Assembly (NCBI RefSeq): GCF_000243115.2
Contig: NZ_CP007035.1
Span: 1,674,001-1,738,000 of the forward strand
Length of the DNA: 64,000 nucleotides
Direction: 5' to 3'
From: Niabella soli DSM 19437
GTDB lineage: Bacteria > Bacteroidota > Bacteroidia > Chitinophagales > Chitinophagaceae
The stretch's first letter is position 1. Every line of letters begins with the position of its first letter. The position numbers and the translations under genes were made by a program. Below, piece after piece: positions 53,538-62,714 of this stretch. Below the pieces are notes generated by a model. That model was not told where the DNA came from. It saw nothing but the letters and a program-made list of their open reading frames with translations, and made no database searches.

Positions 53538-54607
53538 GCCCTATACAAACAAAGATTTTTTTTTGCCTGTTGTTCTTTCTATATGCAGCAGTAAACCTGT
53601 CCGCACAACCCGCGAAAAACAAAGTTTTAAAAATGGCAGCCGAACACAGAGGCCCCATTATTGATGCAGACAATCCTGATGTGCTGGCAAGTGCCAACCA
53701 GTCTGGCTTTGAAACCGGCCAGGTGATAAAACTGGATGGCATCTATCATATGTTCGTAAACGAAATGTTTGGGCGGGCGCATCTGGATATGCGGGTAGCG
53801 CACTGGATCAGTGCCGATGCCGTGCAGTGGAAGCGGCAGGCTACCATTGTAAACAGCATCCCCGGCAGAACGGCCACCAATCCGCGTTCTGAAGTATGGT
53901 TAAACACCATCATTTTTAATGAGACTGAAAATGCGTGGAATATATTCTACGTAGCCTACCGGGCCGGCGACAGTACTAAGGGAGAAATCTCCGGCAATGA
54001 TTACGCAGGCCATATCTGGCGCGCCCGTTCCGTTGTTCCCGGCAAAACGGGTATTGACGGGCCTTACGCCGATATGGGCATCGTATTGCAACCGGATGCA
54101 CAATCGCAGGCATGGGAAGGACAACAGGCCGTAGCCTCCTTCTTCCCCTATAAGGCCGGAAGGACCTGGTATGGTTTGTATGCAGGGCACAATCATATTC
54201 CCCGCGGGCCCTGGCCCATAGGAATGGCCTTTGCAGAAAAATTAAACGGCCCGTGGACCCGGCTTCCTGCGGAATTTAATCCATTGAAAATTGCAGATAC
54301 CTTTATTGAAAACCCGGTAGTATCGCGTTTGAAAGACGGGCGTTACCTGATGGTCTTTGATTCCTTTGGCGACCGCGAGATCGGTTACAGCCTTTCTGCT
54401 GATGGCGTACACTGGGATAAAGAAACACGGGTGAAAGTACAGTCGCCTGGCAATAGCTGGGCCGAGGCCGGCGACCATTCCATGCGCACGCCCCTTTGTG
54501 CTATTGAAGAAGCTGATGGCAATTTTACAGTGATCTATACAGCACTAAAGAAAATAAATAACCGGAAATTTTATGCTATTGGCAAATGTACGCTTGCCTG
54601 GAAATAA
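53534..54607 (+). CDS. Exported beta-propeller protein, GH43/GH117-like glycosidase candidate
   Basis: A 357-residue protein with a signal peptide (FFCLLFFLYAAVNLSAQP). Repeated blade motifs point to a five-bladed propeller of GH43/GH117/GH130-like type: GQVIKLDGIYHMFVNEM, RVAHWISADAVQWKRQATI, PRSEVWLNTIIFNETENAWNIFYVAYRAG, GHIWRARSVVPGK, FIENPVVSRLKDGRYLMVFDSFGDREIGYSLSADGVHWDKE and NFTVIYTALKKI. The acidic residues of ENPVV and DRE are candidates for catalysis. I cannot assign a family. Its start overlaps the GH28 stop, implying coupled expression and a shared substrate. Confidence 0.68.
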   Translation: MSPIQTKIFFCLLFFLYAAVNLSAQPAKNKVLKMAAEHRGPIIDADNPDVLASANQSGFETGQVIKLDGIYHMFVNEMFGRAHLDMRVAHWISADAVQWKRQATIVNSIPGRTATNPRSEVWLNTIIFNETENAWNIFYVAYRAGDSTKGEISGNDYAGHIWRARSVVPGKTGIDGPYADMGIVLQPDAQSQAWEGQQAVASFFPYKAGRTWYGLYAGHNHIPRGPWPIGMAFAEKLNGPWTRLPAEFNPLKIADTFIENPVVSRLKDGRYLMVFDSFGDREIGYSLSADGVHWDKETRVKVQSPGNSWAEAGDHSMRTPLCAIEEADGNFTVIYTALKKINNRKFYAIGKCTLAWK

Positions 54608-54626
54608 ACTATTCAAATAGTACACC

Positions 54627-55316
54627 ATGATAAAAAAGATCTTGTTAATGGTCCTGTTGCTGCTGCCTTTTGCGTTACCGGCGCAGGAAAAAAAGATGTC
54701 TGACAAAAAGCTCAACATCCTTACTTTGGGCGATAGTAACGGAACCTTTCCTTATAGCTGGCCGGTGCAGTTGCAACAGGCCCTGCCCAATGCTCAGGTA
54801 TTTAATATCAGTAAATCGGGCCGAACCATAGGTTTCCTGAACCTCAACGACAGCACCCTGAATTCGTTGCTGGTTATCGAAGAAAACCTGAAGAAGGCGG
54901 CAGCATTTACGCAAACCCGGCCCTTTGATTTTGTACTCCTCGAGCTGGGCACCAATGATGCCAAGGCTGTTTTTGCAGAGCGACAAAATGAAGTACCCGT
55001 AAACCTGGGCCGTCTGATTCAAAAAATAAAAAACTGTTCCTATCCCTCCATCAATAAAGCCCGCATTATTATTATAGCCCCGCCACCTTATGGCGCAAAA
55101 GCCCTTGCAACCGAAAAATATGCCAATGGTGATCAGCGGGTAAAGTCCATGAACGACAGCTTCAAAAAAATAGCCCGTCAAAATAACTGTTTTTTTGTAA
55201 GCGGGTACCGTACACCCGGGCTCAACATCAACACGATGACAGCAGACGGGCTGCACCTGGACGCCGCCGGGTCAAGAAAATTAATAGAGCCGGTGGTGGC
55301 GCTGATGACAAAATAA
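54627..55316 (+). CDS. SGNH/GDSL hydrolase family protein
   Basis: A 229-residue exported esterase-type protein (signal ILLMVLLLLPFALPAQ). Block I is LTLGDSNGTFPYSW with the nucleophile serine in GDSN, block III is LLELGTNDAKA, and block V is DGLHLDAAGSRKL with the catalytic Asp and His. Such enzymes in PULs usually remove acetyl groups from galacturonate or rhamnose residues. It follows the propeller gene by 20 bases. Length is short but complete for a single SGNH domain. Confidence 0.85.
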   Translation: MIKKILLMVLLLLPFALPAQEKKMSDKKLNILTLGDSNGTFPYSWPVQLQQALPNAQVFNISKSGRTIGFLNLNDSTLNSLLVIEENLKKAAAFTQTRPFDFVLLELGTNDAKAVFAERQNEVPVNLGRLIQKIKNCSYPSINKARIIIIAPPPYGAKALATEKYANGDQRVKSMNDSFKKIARQNNCFFVSGYRTPGLNINTMTADGLHLDAAGSRKLIEPVVALMTK

Positions 55317-55462
55317 TATCGGTTCAAACAAGAACCAGAAGAAGCGTAATTGCTGAAAAAAGCTCCCGCAGATCGCAGTGAAAAACGCTAGGGTCTTGTC
55401 ACAGCCATTCAATAAAGGTATTTGTATCTTTAAGCCATTTACACCTCTAAAAACAATTATCT

Positions 55463-56194
55463 ATGGAAAAGAATTTGTACCGGAGCGTGCGCTTTCTAAC
55501 GGCGTACGCCATCATTTCATCCCTGGGTTTTGCCTTTGCACTCCTCTCCTTTACTAATGACCGTCGCCTGTATGCCGATGAAATTACAGCAAAAAAAATC
55601 AACATAACCGGCGAGGACGGCAGTTTAAGATTAGTATTGAGCAATGAACACCGGCAACACCCGGGGCGCATGGATGGAAAAGATATTCCTGCAAGGCAAC
55701 GACCTGCGGGAATCATTTTTTTTAACACCCAGGGAGATGAATGCGGCGGCCTGGTTTTTGGCGTAGACAAAGAAAAAGGGAGGATACAAAATGAAATGGT
55801 TTTTACTATGGACAATTATCGTGACGATCAGGTAGTAATGTTACTCAATAGTGAAACGTATAAAGAGGGCAGGCCTGTTATTACCCGCGGGCTGGCTTTT
55901 AACGAGTACCCGGAGGGAACTTCGCTGATGACCCGGCATGATAAATTCCAGCAGTTGGAACATATAAAAGACACCGCCGAGAAAAACCGGAAAATAAAAA
56001 GCCTGATTGAAAAAGAAGGAGGCAAAAGACGGGTGTTTATCGGCCGCAATGCGGATCAGGCAACAGGCCTTTTTTTATTCGACAAACAAGGGAAGCCAAA
56101 AATGAAAATTTATATCGATGATTCAGGAGCCCCCAAAATGGAAATATTGGATGAGAACGGAAAAACAAAAGAAATGCTGGGGCAATTCCCATAA
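55463..56194 (+). CDS. Conserved hypothetical membrane-anchored protein
   Basis: A 243-residue protein I cannot assign. Residues about 10-30 form a hydrophobic anchor or uncleaved signal (FLTAYAIISSLGFAFALLSF). The rest is hydrophilic with repeated beta-type stretches that end in similar turns: ITGEDGSLRLVLSNE, RPAGIIFFNTQGDECGGLVF, RRVFIGRNADQATGLFLFDKQGKPKMKIYIDDSGAPKMEILDENGKTKE. These look like repeated strand-turn units with D/N-G turns. It lies between the SGNH hydrolase and the convergent acetylesterase gene, 147 bases after the former, and may not belong to the PUL. Confidence 0.6.
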   Translation: MEKNLYRSVRFLTAYAIISSLGFAFALLSFTNDRRLYADEITAKKINITGEDGSLRLVLSNEHRQHPGRMDGKDIPARQRPAGIIFFNTQGDECGGLVFGVDKEKGRIQNEMVFTMDNYRDDQVVMLLNSETYKEGRPVITRGLAFNEYPEGTSLMTRHDKFQQLEHIKDTAEKNRKIKSLIEKEGGKRRVFIGRNADQATGLFLFDKQGKPKMKIYIDDSGAPKMEILDENGKTKEMLGQFP

Positions 56195-56242
56195 TACACA
56201 ATCATCCTGATATTCATCACTGAAAGGGGATCGTTGACACAA

Positions 56243-57577
56243 CTAGTTCCCATCGGGCTTTGTAGCATCTTTGCCGGGGCTTTGCGGCCAGTAAAAGCTG
56301 GAATAAGCATCGGGCCTTGCCGGATCAAAAACAGGCTCTCCCGGCTTTATAAACTGCGCCAAACCAGGCACGGATTTTCTGACCCCGCTCAGGATCAGCT
56401 TTGCAACTTCATAAGCGCCAAACGGGCGAAAATGGGTATTGTCGGCAATCGCTTCTTTTCTATTGGGAAATGCACCGGCAGGGAAATGCGCAAAAGCCAG
56501 CAGTGATCCCTGCTCCCCCATTGCCTCAAACATCGTTTTGCTTAGCGCATTCAGATCAATCAATGCCACTCCTTTTTCTTTAGCCGTTAAGCGCCCCGCT
56601 GCAGGATAATCACCCAGGGTTTCCACGATCCGGCCGCTACTGTCGAAACGCCGCCGTTGTACGGATGTAACCACCACCGGGATACCGCCTTTCTTTTTTA
56701 CCGCATCAATAAAATATTCAAGATCTTTTTTATAGCTGGTAAAAGCACCAATGCCTTGTCCCTTCTGTTTTTGATCGTTATGACCAAATTCCACAAAAGC
56801 ATAATCGCCCGGCTTCATCAGGCTCAGCAATTTTTCAAAGCGCCGTGCTCCAATAAAGCTGCTCAGGGTTTCACCCGACTCCGCTAGGTTTACGATAGCC
56901 ACTTTGCCCGGCTGGAAAAAATAAGGGAACATCTGCCCCCAGGCAGAATAAGGCTCACTGGCGCCATCCACCACCGTTGAGTTCCCCGCCAGGAAAACAG
57001 ACACTGCTTTTTTATTGGGCGTAATTTCAATGGCGTTCACTTTAGGGCTGGTGCTGTTAAACTCCAGTGTCAGTTTATCATCCCAGTGCAGATAGGCATA
57101 TTCCCGCGGCTTAAGGCGTATTTTTTTGTTAGTCCCTGCAATCAGGCTGTCGCGGATATTTACGGTAAATTCAATAAGCTTGTGTTGTCCCTTTTTGGTT
57201 TGCAGCCGGTTCACAAACATCCGCCGGTTTTCCGCACGAACCGCTATATCTGCAGTACCCCGGTCATCTCCTGTCCAGACCTTTACATCATAGTTCCCTT
57301 CCGGTAGTTTTACTGAAAAATAAAAGGGTTGATCGCTGGTAAGGAAGCCGTCTGTTGGTGCAGCTTTCCCTACTGATGTATTACTCATTACTGTAGTGCC
57401 CAGGTCAATGCCATAGCCCGTTTGCGGGTTATAAACGGTTTCCGGCAACACTTTATTATATCCTTTTCCGGTTTTGCCTTTGCCAAAATCAAACTTATAG
57501 GTTTGTGCATATAATTGTGGTACCAGCAAATTGCCGTTAACACCAAACAGCAAAAAGAAATAGAATAATTTTTTCAT
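56243..57577 (-). CDS. Rhamnogalacturonan acetylesterase (CE12-like)
   Basis: Removes acetyl groups from galacturonate of rhamnogalacturonan so that lyases and hydrolases can act. The 444 residues have a signal peptide (FYFFLLFGVNGNLLVPQLYAQ). The first 170 residues are a beta-sandwich module (YKFDFGKGKTGKGYNKV) common in Bacteroidota CE12 proteins. The SGNH domain follows: block I VFLAGNSTVVDG with the nucleophile serine, FVEFGHNDQKQKG (block III), and DNTHFRPFGAYEVAKLI with the catalytic Asp/His. The GNST form instead of GDST is, from memory, usual in this subfamily. The ATG at 57577 is preferred over 57652. Confidence 0.9.
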   Translation of the reverse strand: MKKLFYFFLLFGVNGNLLVPQLYAQTYKFDFGKGKTGKGYNKVLPETVYNPQTGYGIDLGTTVMSNTSVGKAAPTDGFLTSDQPFYFSVKLPEGNYDVKVWTGDDRGTADIAVRAENRRMFVNRLQTKKGQHKLIEFTVNIRDSLIAGTNKKIRLKPREYAYLHWDDKLTLEFNSTSPKVNAIEITPNKKAVSVFLAGNSTVVDGASEPYSAWGQMFPYFFQPGKVAIVNLAESGETLSSFIGARRFEKLLSLMKPGDYAFVEFGHNDQKQKGQGIGAFTSYKKDLEYFIDAVKKKGGIPVVVTSVQRRRFDSSGRIVETLGDYPAAGRLTAKEKGVALIDLNALSKTMFEAMGEQGSLLAFAHFPAGAFPNRKEAIADNTHFRPFGAYEVAKLILSGVRKSVPGLAQFIKPGEPVFDPARPDAYSSFYWPQSPGKDATKPDGN

Positions 57578-57910
57578 TTTTATTGGTTTCCGTTTTATAA
57601 AAATATCTTTATTAATCAAGCGTTGAGCACCGGGCGTCCCTGCAGGCCGCAACTGCGTTCGTCACCTATTCATCAAAACATAGTTCTATTGCTCCGTCAG
57701 GAGCACCGTTTTTATAGCAGGTTGGATATAGAAGATCAGGGCTCCATCGGAGCCTCGTGTTTACGCGGCGCCTAACGGAGCCGCCGCCCTAAACGATACA
57801 CATTCTACAAACACTGTGTTCCTGACGGAGCCAAATTGAAACAGAATGACAGAGCTCTTTAATAACATCACCCGATTGAACCCTATGCTATTTTCGCTAC
57901 TATTCCTCAT
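57578..57910. repeat. Spacer with GC-rich ggctcc-ggagcc hairpins
   Basis: No gene is seen here. gctcc-gtca-ggagc at 57691-57704, ggctcc-atc-ggagcc at 57740-57754, ggcgcctaacggagccgcc at about 57766-57784 and gttcctgacggagcc at 57818-57832 are four related inverted units in 140 bases. They alternate with cgtgttta/aaacac words, as in the 40650-40805 spacer. They form a REP-like cluster between the GH115 and acetylesterase genes. Confidence 0.6.
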
Positions 57911-60271
57911 CTACCAAACCTTTACCTGATCTACTATAACCCCCTCATCCAACGCTTTAATGAGTACTGTATGTTTGCCCGCTTTTGTTAGCCTGTGGCG
58001 GGTGGTGCGCCGGGCCTGATTATTCAACACGTTCTCCTTCCATTCTTCACTGCGGCCCTGTGTGGCATAATCCACTGCCTGCGCCGGGCCATCGTCAACG
58101 CGGATCGAATAACGGATCGTTTTGCCCGCAACCGGATGATTGGGCGCCAGATCCGTTTCTATTCGAATTGAATCTGTAGCAGCCGCGGTAAAACTGTAAA
58201 CTACAGCGCTTCCTTTTGACAGGTTTATGGCGCCGCGCTGATAGCCCAGGCCATAAGCTATGGGCTTCCCGCCCGTAAAACTTTCATACGTCTTTCCGTT
58301 AAATAAAAAACGGGGCGCTTTATTTTCGATCAGGGCGGTTTCGGATCTTATATGCGGCAACTTTTCATACTCAACTAATTTCCTGGGGTCAAAGCTCATA
58401 ACCCCCTTCCACTTGCCATCTTCCAATGCATTGTATTGCTGTGTCAGCGCAATGATCGTTTCAAAGGCCTTGTCGCTCATAGCCCAGTCCACCACCGCAT
58501 GTCGCGCGAGTTGGCCGTATAACAATTTTTTATTCATTTCCGCTGCACTGCGCACGGGGTATTCAATCAACTCAAACCAGCTATTCCTTTTTTCACGCGG
58601 TATCTTTTTAGCAAGCCGCATCACTTTGTCTTCAATAGCATCATACTCTTTTATCCGCAGATTAATTTCCGTTTCGCTCCATGGAAGATCAGCGATCAAC
58701 TTATAGCCCGGGTTCGTTTCTTCGGTTCGGGTGCCGCCCATAAACTCAGGTTTATGAATATAGGCCAGGCGATAATATTCATTCATCACCGGCACTAATT
58801 CCTTCGCTGTGGCTTCGCCAAATCCGCGGTTCAGCCAGGTAGACAAATGCTGCTCCAGACCGGCTTCATTGTTTTCTATCGAACCGATATTCCAAGCCAT
58901 GTCCATGTACAACTCAATCAGGTACTCACCAGGTTTAATATCACCCACATTCAGCATCCACAACCGCTTTGCGCCTTTATCATACGCCTGTTTCATTTGC
59001 GTATACAATTGTGCGGGGTGATTCGTAGCCAGCCAGAGGTAATCATGCGGGCGTCCCCAATAGGAAATATGATAATACACGCCGCTGCCTCCTTTTCTTG
59101 CGCGTTCCTGTTCATTGGGAAAGTGCGTCATATAACCATAATTATCATCGCACCAGATAAGTGTTACATCATCCGGCAGCTCTAAGCCATCGTTATACAC
59201 CTCTAATACTTCTTTATAGGGAACAAACACCTGCGGTACTTTTGTTATGTCGGGATTTACATATTGCCTCAATAGTTCGCGTTCATCCTTCAGCACTTCG
59301 GTTAATACTTTTTTGTGCTCCGCCAGTGTTTTTACGCCCTGCATCATGCCATCGTGCTTACCGCGCAAACCTACGGTATAAATATTATCAGCGCCCTTCA
59401 ACGCCTGCAGCCGCTCCGTCCAGTAGGTTAGCATGGCGTCTTTGTTGGTAACATAATTATAATCGCCTTTTCCATAAATATCCCATTCGGTAACGCTGTT
59501 ACGCATCAGCGGCTCGCAGTGCGAAGTACCAACGATAATGCCATATTTATCTGCTGCTTCCTTGTTGCCCTTTGTTAAATAAAAAGGGACCGTTACCTCG
59601 TGCATCGCCGGCCAGATCAGGTTCGCTCTTAAGCGCAGCAATAATTCAAAAATCTTCGAATAGGTTTTGGGACCAATAGCGCCTTTTGTTTTTCCAACGG
59701 CAGGCAGGCCCGGTTCAAAATGCTGACTGGCCCAGGGCAACAAACCAAAATCTTCGTCGTTAAGAAATATGCCCCGGTAGGTAACGGAAGGGTATTCCAT
59801 CCGGCTATACCCGTTTTTTAAACTAAAGGAAGTTTTCTTTTCAGGGTGCGCATCGGCCCACCATTCCCAGGGCGATACACCAATTAACCTGGACAGTTCC
59901 AGTATACCATAGGCCGTACCCCGTTTATCACTACCAAGAATATATAGCTTGCCGTTTTGCACTACCAGCACGAACCCTTCACTGTGCAGGCGTAATAACT
60001 CCAACTGCTTTTTTGCAATACCCCTTTCCGCTTCGCTATTATTTCCAATTGTTCCGATAAATACCTGCGCATTACCTCCTTTTACCATACGCCCGTCAAA
60101 CACCTTCTTATAATCGCTTCCAAACAATTCAAGTGCTGTATATACTACTGCCGCCTCGTTCCGGTTGATGGATACGGTCAGATTTGTATGATTGTGAAAA
60201 ACAATATCAGCACAAGCGACGAGCGGAAAGGCAAGCGCGGCCAGCATAACCGCGATTCGTTTTTTATACAT
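57911..60271 (-). CDS. Glycoside hydrolase family 115
   Basis: GH115 enzymes are alpha-glucuronidases acting on glucuronate side groups of polymers such as xylan and arabinogalactan. The 786 residues have a signal peptide (VMLAALAFPLVACAD). Visible blocks are GKLYILGSDKRGTAYGILELSRLIGVSPWEWWAD, YPSVTYRGIFLNDEDFGLLPWA, RANLIWPAMHEV, GTSHCEPLMRN, DDVTLIWCDDNYGYMTHFPN and HISYWGRPHDYLWLATNHP, all typical of GH115. The C-terminal 170 residues are a beta domain (RRTTRHRLTKAGKHTVLIKALDEG). It is followed on the same strand by the acetylesterase gene, and the GH2 gene lies 17 bases upstream. Confidence 0.93.
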   Translation of the reverse strand: MYKKRIAVMLAALAFPLVACADIVFHNHTNLTVSINRNEAAVVYTALELFGSDYKKVFDGRMVKGGNAQVFIGTIGNNSEAERGIAKKQLELLRLHSEGFVLVVQNGKLYILGSDKRGTAYGILELSRLIGVSPWEWWADAHPEKKTSFSLKNGYSRMEYPSVTYRGIFLNDEDFGLLPWASQHFEPGLPAVGKTKGAIGPKTYSKIFELLLRLRANLIWPAMHEVTVPFYLTKGNKEAADKYGIIVGTSHCEPLMRNSVTEWDIYGKGDYNYVTNKDAMLTYWTERLQALKGADNIYTVGLRGKHDGMMQGVKTLAEHKKVLTEVLKDERELLRQYVNPDITKVPQVFVPYKEVLEVYNDGLELPDDVTLIWCDDNYGYMTHFPNEQERARKGGSGVYYHISYWGRPHDYLWLATNHPAQLYTQMKQAYDKGAKRLWMLNVGDIKPGEYLIELYMDMAWNIGSIENNEAGLEQHLSTWLNRGFGEATAKELVPVMNEYYRLAYIHKPEFMGGTRTEETNPGYKLIADLPWSETEINLRIKEYDAIEDKVMRLAKKIPREKRNSWFELIEYPVRSAAEMNKKLLYGQLARHAVVDWAMSDKAFETIIALTQQYNALEDGKWKGVMSFDPRKLVEYEKLPHIRSETALIENKAPRFLFNGKTYESFTGGKPIAYGLGYQRGAINLSKGSAVVYSFTAAATDSIRIETDLAPNHPVAGKTIRYSIRVDDGPAQAVDYATQGRSEEWKENVLNNQARRTTRHRLTKAGKHTVLIKALDEGVIVDQVKVW

Positions 60272-60288
60272 GATTTATGCTCCCGGTT

Positions 60289-62691
60289 TTATTTTGTAAT
60301 AAATTTCTTTTCTGCAGGCTTCAATCCATCTGCGGACACCTTGATGCTGACCTGCCCTGGCCGCTGACCAGACCGCAGGATCGCTAAGGCAAAACCGTTA
60401 TACAATTGTCTGTGACCTCCATCAAACAATTCATTGCTGAACTGATCGCCATTATCCACAGCGATCAGCTTTGCAGCGCCCGCTACTTTGAAATGCACTT
60501 CCGCCGGGCTGGCGGTATACACACGGCGGCCTTTACTATCCACCGCATATACTTTTACATATTGCAGATCCATACCATCAGCCTTCCAATTCGTATGTTC
60601 CGCTTCAATTTTCAGCCCCACGGCCTTGCCGGCAGTTTCCAGTTCGTGGCGCGCCACTTCTCTCCCGTTTTTTCGGGCAACCGCTGTTATTTTCCCCGGG
60701 GAATAGGGTATATTCTGCCAGAGGATCATATTGTGCTTATCAACTGTGGTGTTATTTTTTTGCACGCCGAAAGACTTTCCATTTACGAATAACTCCACTT
60801 CGTCTGCATTGGTATAGGTAAAGACGTTATACTTTTTCCCGGCCTCCCAATTCCAATGGGAGAACGACGCTTTTTTACCTACTACAATCTCATTCCATGT
60901 TACGGTATCCGCATCGTTACTCATTACAGCGATACGGACCAGGGGGTTGTCGGAAAAAATACTTTTAATCAGGTAGGCTTGCGGGTTGGGTTGCAGCGTA
61001 TGATCAAAATAGGAATAGTTCCATCCTTTCTTTGGCCACTTGTTCGATTCTCCCCAATATTCGATTGCGCCCCAATAAGCCAGTCCTACCATCCGTTCCC
61101 GGTCCATACCATAAAACGGGGCAACCAGTTCATTGGTGGTGGCTTCACTCTGGTAGATGATCATATTGGGTGCGTGTTTCAGGTAATCGGGGTAATTCAG
61201 CCACCGGTAATTAAAGCTCGAAACATCCGTAACGGTGGCCAGTTCCGGAGGAACAATTTTTGTATTAAAATCCGGGTCGTTCTTACCCACGCCGCCCGCC
61301 CGTGCGGGAAACATTGCGACTGTAGTTTTACGGGTGGAATCATAACGTTTGGCCAGCACATTCATTAGACGATAAGTAGTAACGCCCCAATCGCCTGTCG
61401 GGAGCCCGGCAAGGTCTTCGCGCATCTGCAGCTCGTTTCCAAAGGACCACAGGATCACCGACGGGTGGTTCCTGTCCCGCCTGATCCACTCCATTTCATT
61501 TTCAAACCATAATGCAGTCCAGGGCTTTCGTCCGGCCCAGTAATCTTTATTGCTCCATTTATCATAAAGCTCATCCACAATTAAAATACCTTTTTCATCA
61601 GCCAGCCGCAGGAAAGCTTCAGAATAAGGGTTGTGCGAGGTACGGATACTATTAAAGCCAAAGGCTTTCAGTTGATCCATCTGCCGGGCAATAGCCGTTT
61701 CATAGGCCGCAACGCCCACCGCACCCAGGTCGTGATGATTCGCGATCCCTTTAAGAAAAACTTTTTTACCATTTAACCTGAACCCAAATTCTTTAGAGAA
61801 TTCGATGGTGCGGATGCCAAATTTTTGCTCAGCGGCATCGATGGGTTTTCCATCCAGCGTTAACGTCACAACCGCGGTATAGAGATCAGGCGTTTCGCAG
61901 GACCACAATTGCGGTGCAGGAATAGCGACGGCCGGCAACGGCACTTCAACTGTTTTAAGTTTATTGCGCTGCGGTGCTATGGCAGTAGTAACCGCCACCT
62001 GTTTCCCGTCGGGTGCCAGGATGGCCGCCCGGATAGCAAGGTTATAATTTTTATTCGTAATGCCATCCAATGCTACCTGTACGTTAACGGTTGCCTTTTG
62101 TGACGTGATGGCGGGCGTAGTAATGTAAACTCCATGACGGGCAACGGCTATTTCATTTTTAACAATAAGATGCACATCCCTGAAAAGCCCGCCGCCCGTG
62201 TACCAGCGGGAAGCGCCTTTATCGCCGGTGGACGCGCGCACTGCTACCACATTATCGCCGTCGTACCTAAGCAGCTTTGAAATATCCGTCTCAAAACCAA
62301 GGTACCCATAATCGGTACCGCCTATTTTTTCACCGTTCAGCCAGGCGTCGCCTGTAAGCATGATGCCTTCAAAATCGAGCAATACTTTTTTGCCTTTCCA
62401 GGCAGGATCGGCTTTAAATGTTTTGCGGTACCAGCCGGTGCTCATTTCTTTAAACCCACGGGCTCCACCGGCGGCCTCCACCCAGGGCTGGTTGATCTGG
62501 AAATCATGCGGCAGATCCAATGCTTTCCAGCCGGCATCATCATAGCCCGGTTTTTCGGCATCCTTAGCGTCACCAAAATGAAACCTCCATCCAAAATTGA
62601 ACAACTGGTTGATACGCGTCTCCTGCTGGGCCGGAAGGTTTACCGCGGCCAGCAAAGCAATGATAAAAAATGCAACTGATCTTCTGAACAT
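60289..62691 (-). CDS. Glycoside hydrolase family 2, beta-galactosidase-like
   Basis: An 800-residue exported enzyme (signal FIIALLAAVNLPAQQ). The order is the GH2 sugar-binding jelly roll (FNFGWRFHFGDAKDAEKPGYDDAGWKALDLPHDF), the immunoglobulin-like domain, the barrel with NHHDLGAVGVA and IRTSHNPYSEAF, then the acid/base glutamate in ILWSFGNELQMR and the nucleophile glutamate in MIIYQSEATTNE. C-terminal beta domains include YTNADEVELFVNGKSFG (DUF4982-like) and a last bacterial Ig-like module. Specificity (beta-galactosidase or beta-glucuronidase) is not decided by sequence; galactan side chains of rhamnogalacturonan would fit. Confidence 0.9.
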   Translation of the reverse strand: MFRRSVAFFIIALLAAVNLPAQQETRINQLFNFGWRFHFGDAKDAEKPGYDDAGWKALDLPHDFQINQPWVEAAGGARGFKEMSTGWYRKTFKADPAWKGKKVLLDFEGIMLTGDAWLNGEKIGGTDYGYLGFETDISKLLRYDGDNVVAVRASTGDKGASRWYTGGGLFRDVHLIVKNEIAVARHGVYITTPAITSQKATVNVQVALDGITNKNYNLAIRAAILAPDGKQVAVTTAIAPQRNKLKTVEVPLPAVAIPAPQLWSCETPDLYTAVVTLTLDGKPIDAAEQKFGIRTIEFSKEFGFRLNGKKVFLKGIANHHDLGAVGVAAYETAIARQMDQLKAFGFNSIRTSHNPYSEAFLRLADEKGILIVDELYDKWSNKDYWAGRKPWTALWFENEMEWIRRDRNHPSVILWSFGNELQMREDLAGLPTGDWGVTTYRLMNVLAKRYDSTRKTTVAMFPARAGGVGKNDPDFNTKIVPPELATVTDVSSFNYRWLNYPDYLKHAPNMIIYQSEATTNELVAPFYGMDRERMVGLAYWGAIEYWGESNKWPKKGWNYSYFDHTLQPNPQAYLIKSIFSDNPLVRIAVMSNDADTVTWNEIVVGKKASFSHWNWEAGKKYNVFTYTNADEVELFVNGKSFGVQKNNTTVDKHNMILWQNIPYSPGKITAVARKNGREVARHELETAGKAVGLKIEAEHTNWKADGMDLQYVKVYAVDSKGRRVYTASPAEVHFKVAGAAKLIAVDNGDQFSNELFDGGHRQLYNGFALAILRSGQRPGQVSIKVSADGLKPAEKKFITK

Positions 62692-62714
62692 GCTATTCGT
62701 TGTTTATATTATTG

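Noticed and set aside
54675-55256. 193-codon antisense frame opposite the SGNH hydrolase
   Set aside because: The plus strand shows the signal peptide and all SGNH blocks; the antisense frame shows none.
56243-57577. Loss of the catalytic motif in the acetylesterase (GNST instead of GDST)
   Set aside because: The serine nucleophile and the Asp/His block are intact, and the GNST form is, to my knowledge, usual in Bacteroidota CE12-type enzymes.
57690-57835. Possible CRISPR-like array from regularly repeated ggctcc units
   Set aside because: Units are short inverted repeats with unequal spacing and sequence decay, there are no spacers of constant length, and no cas genes are in the window.
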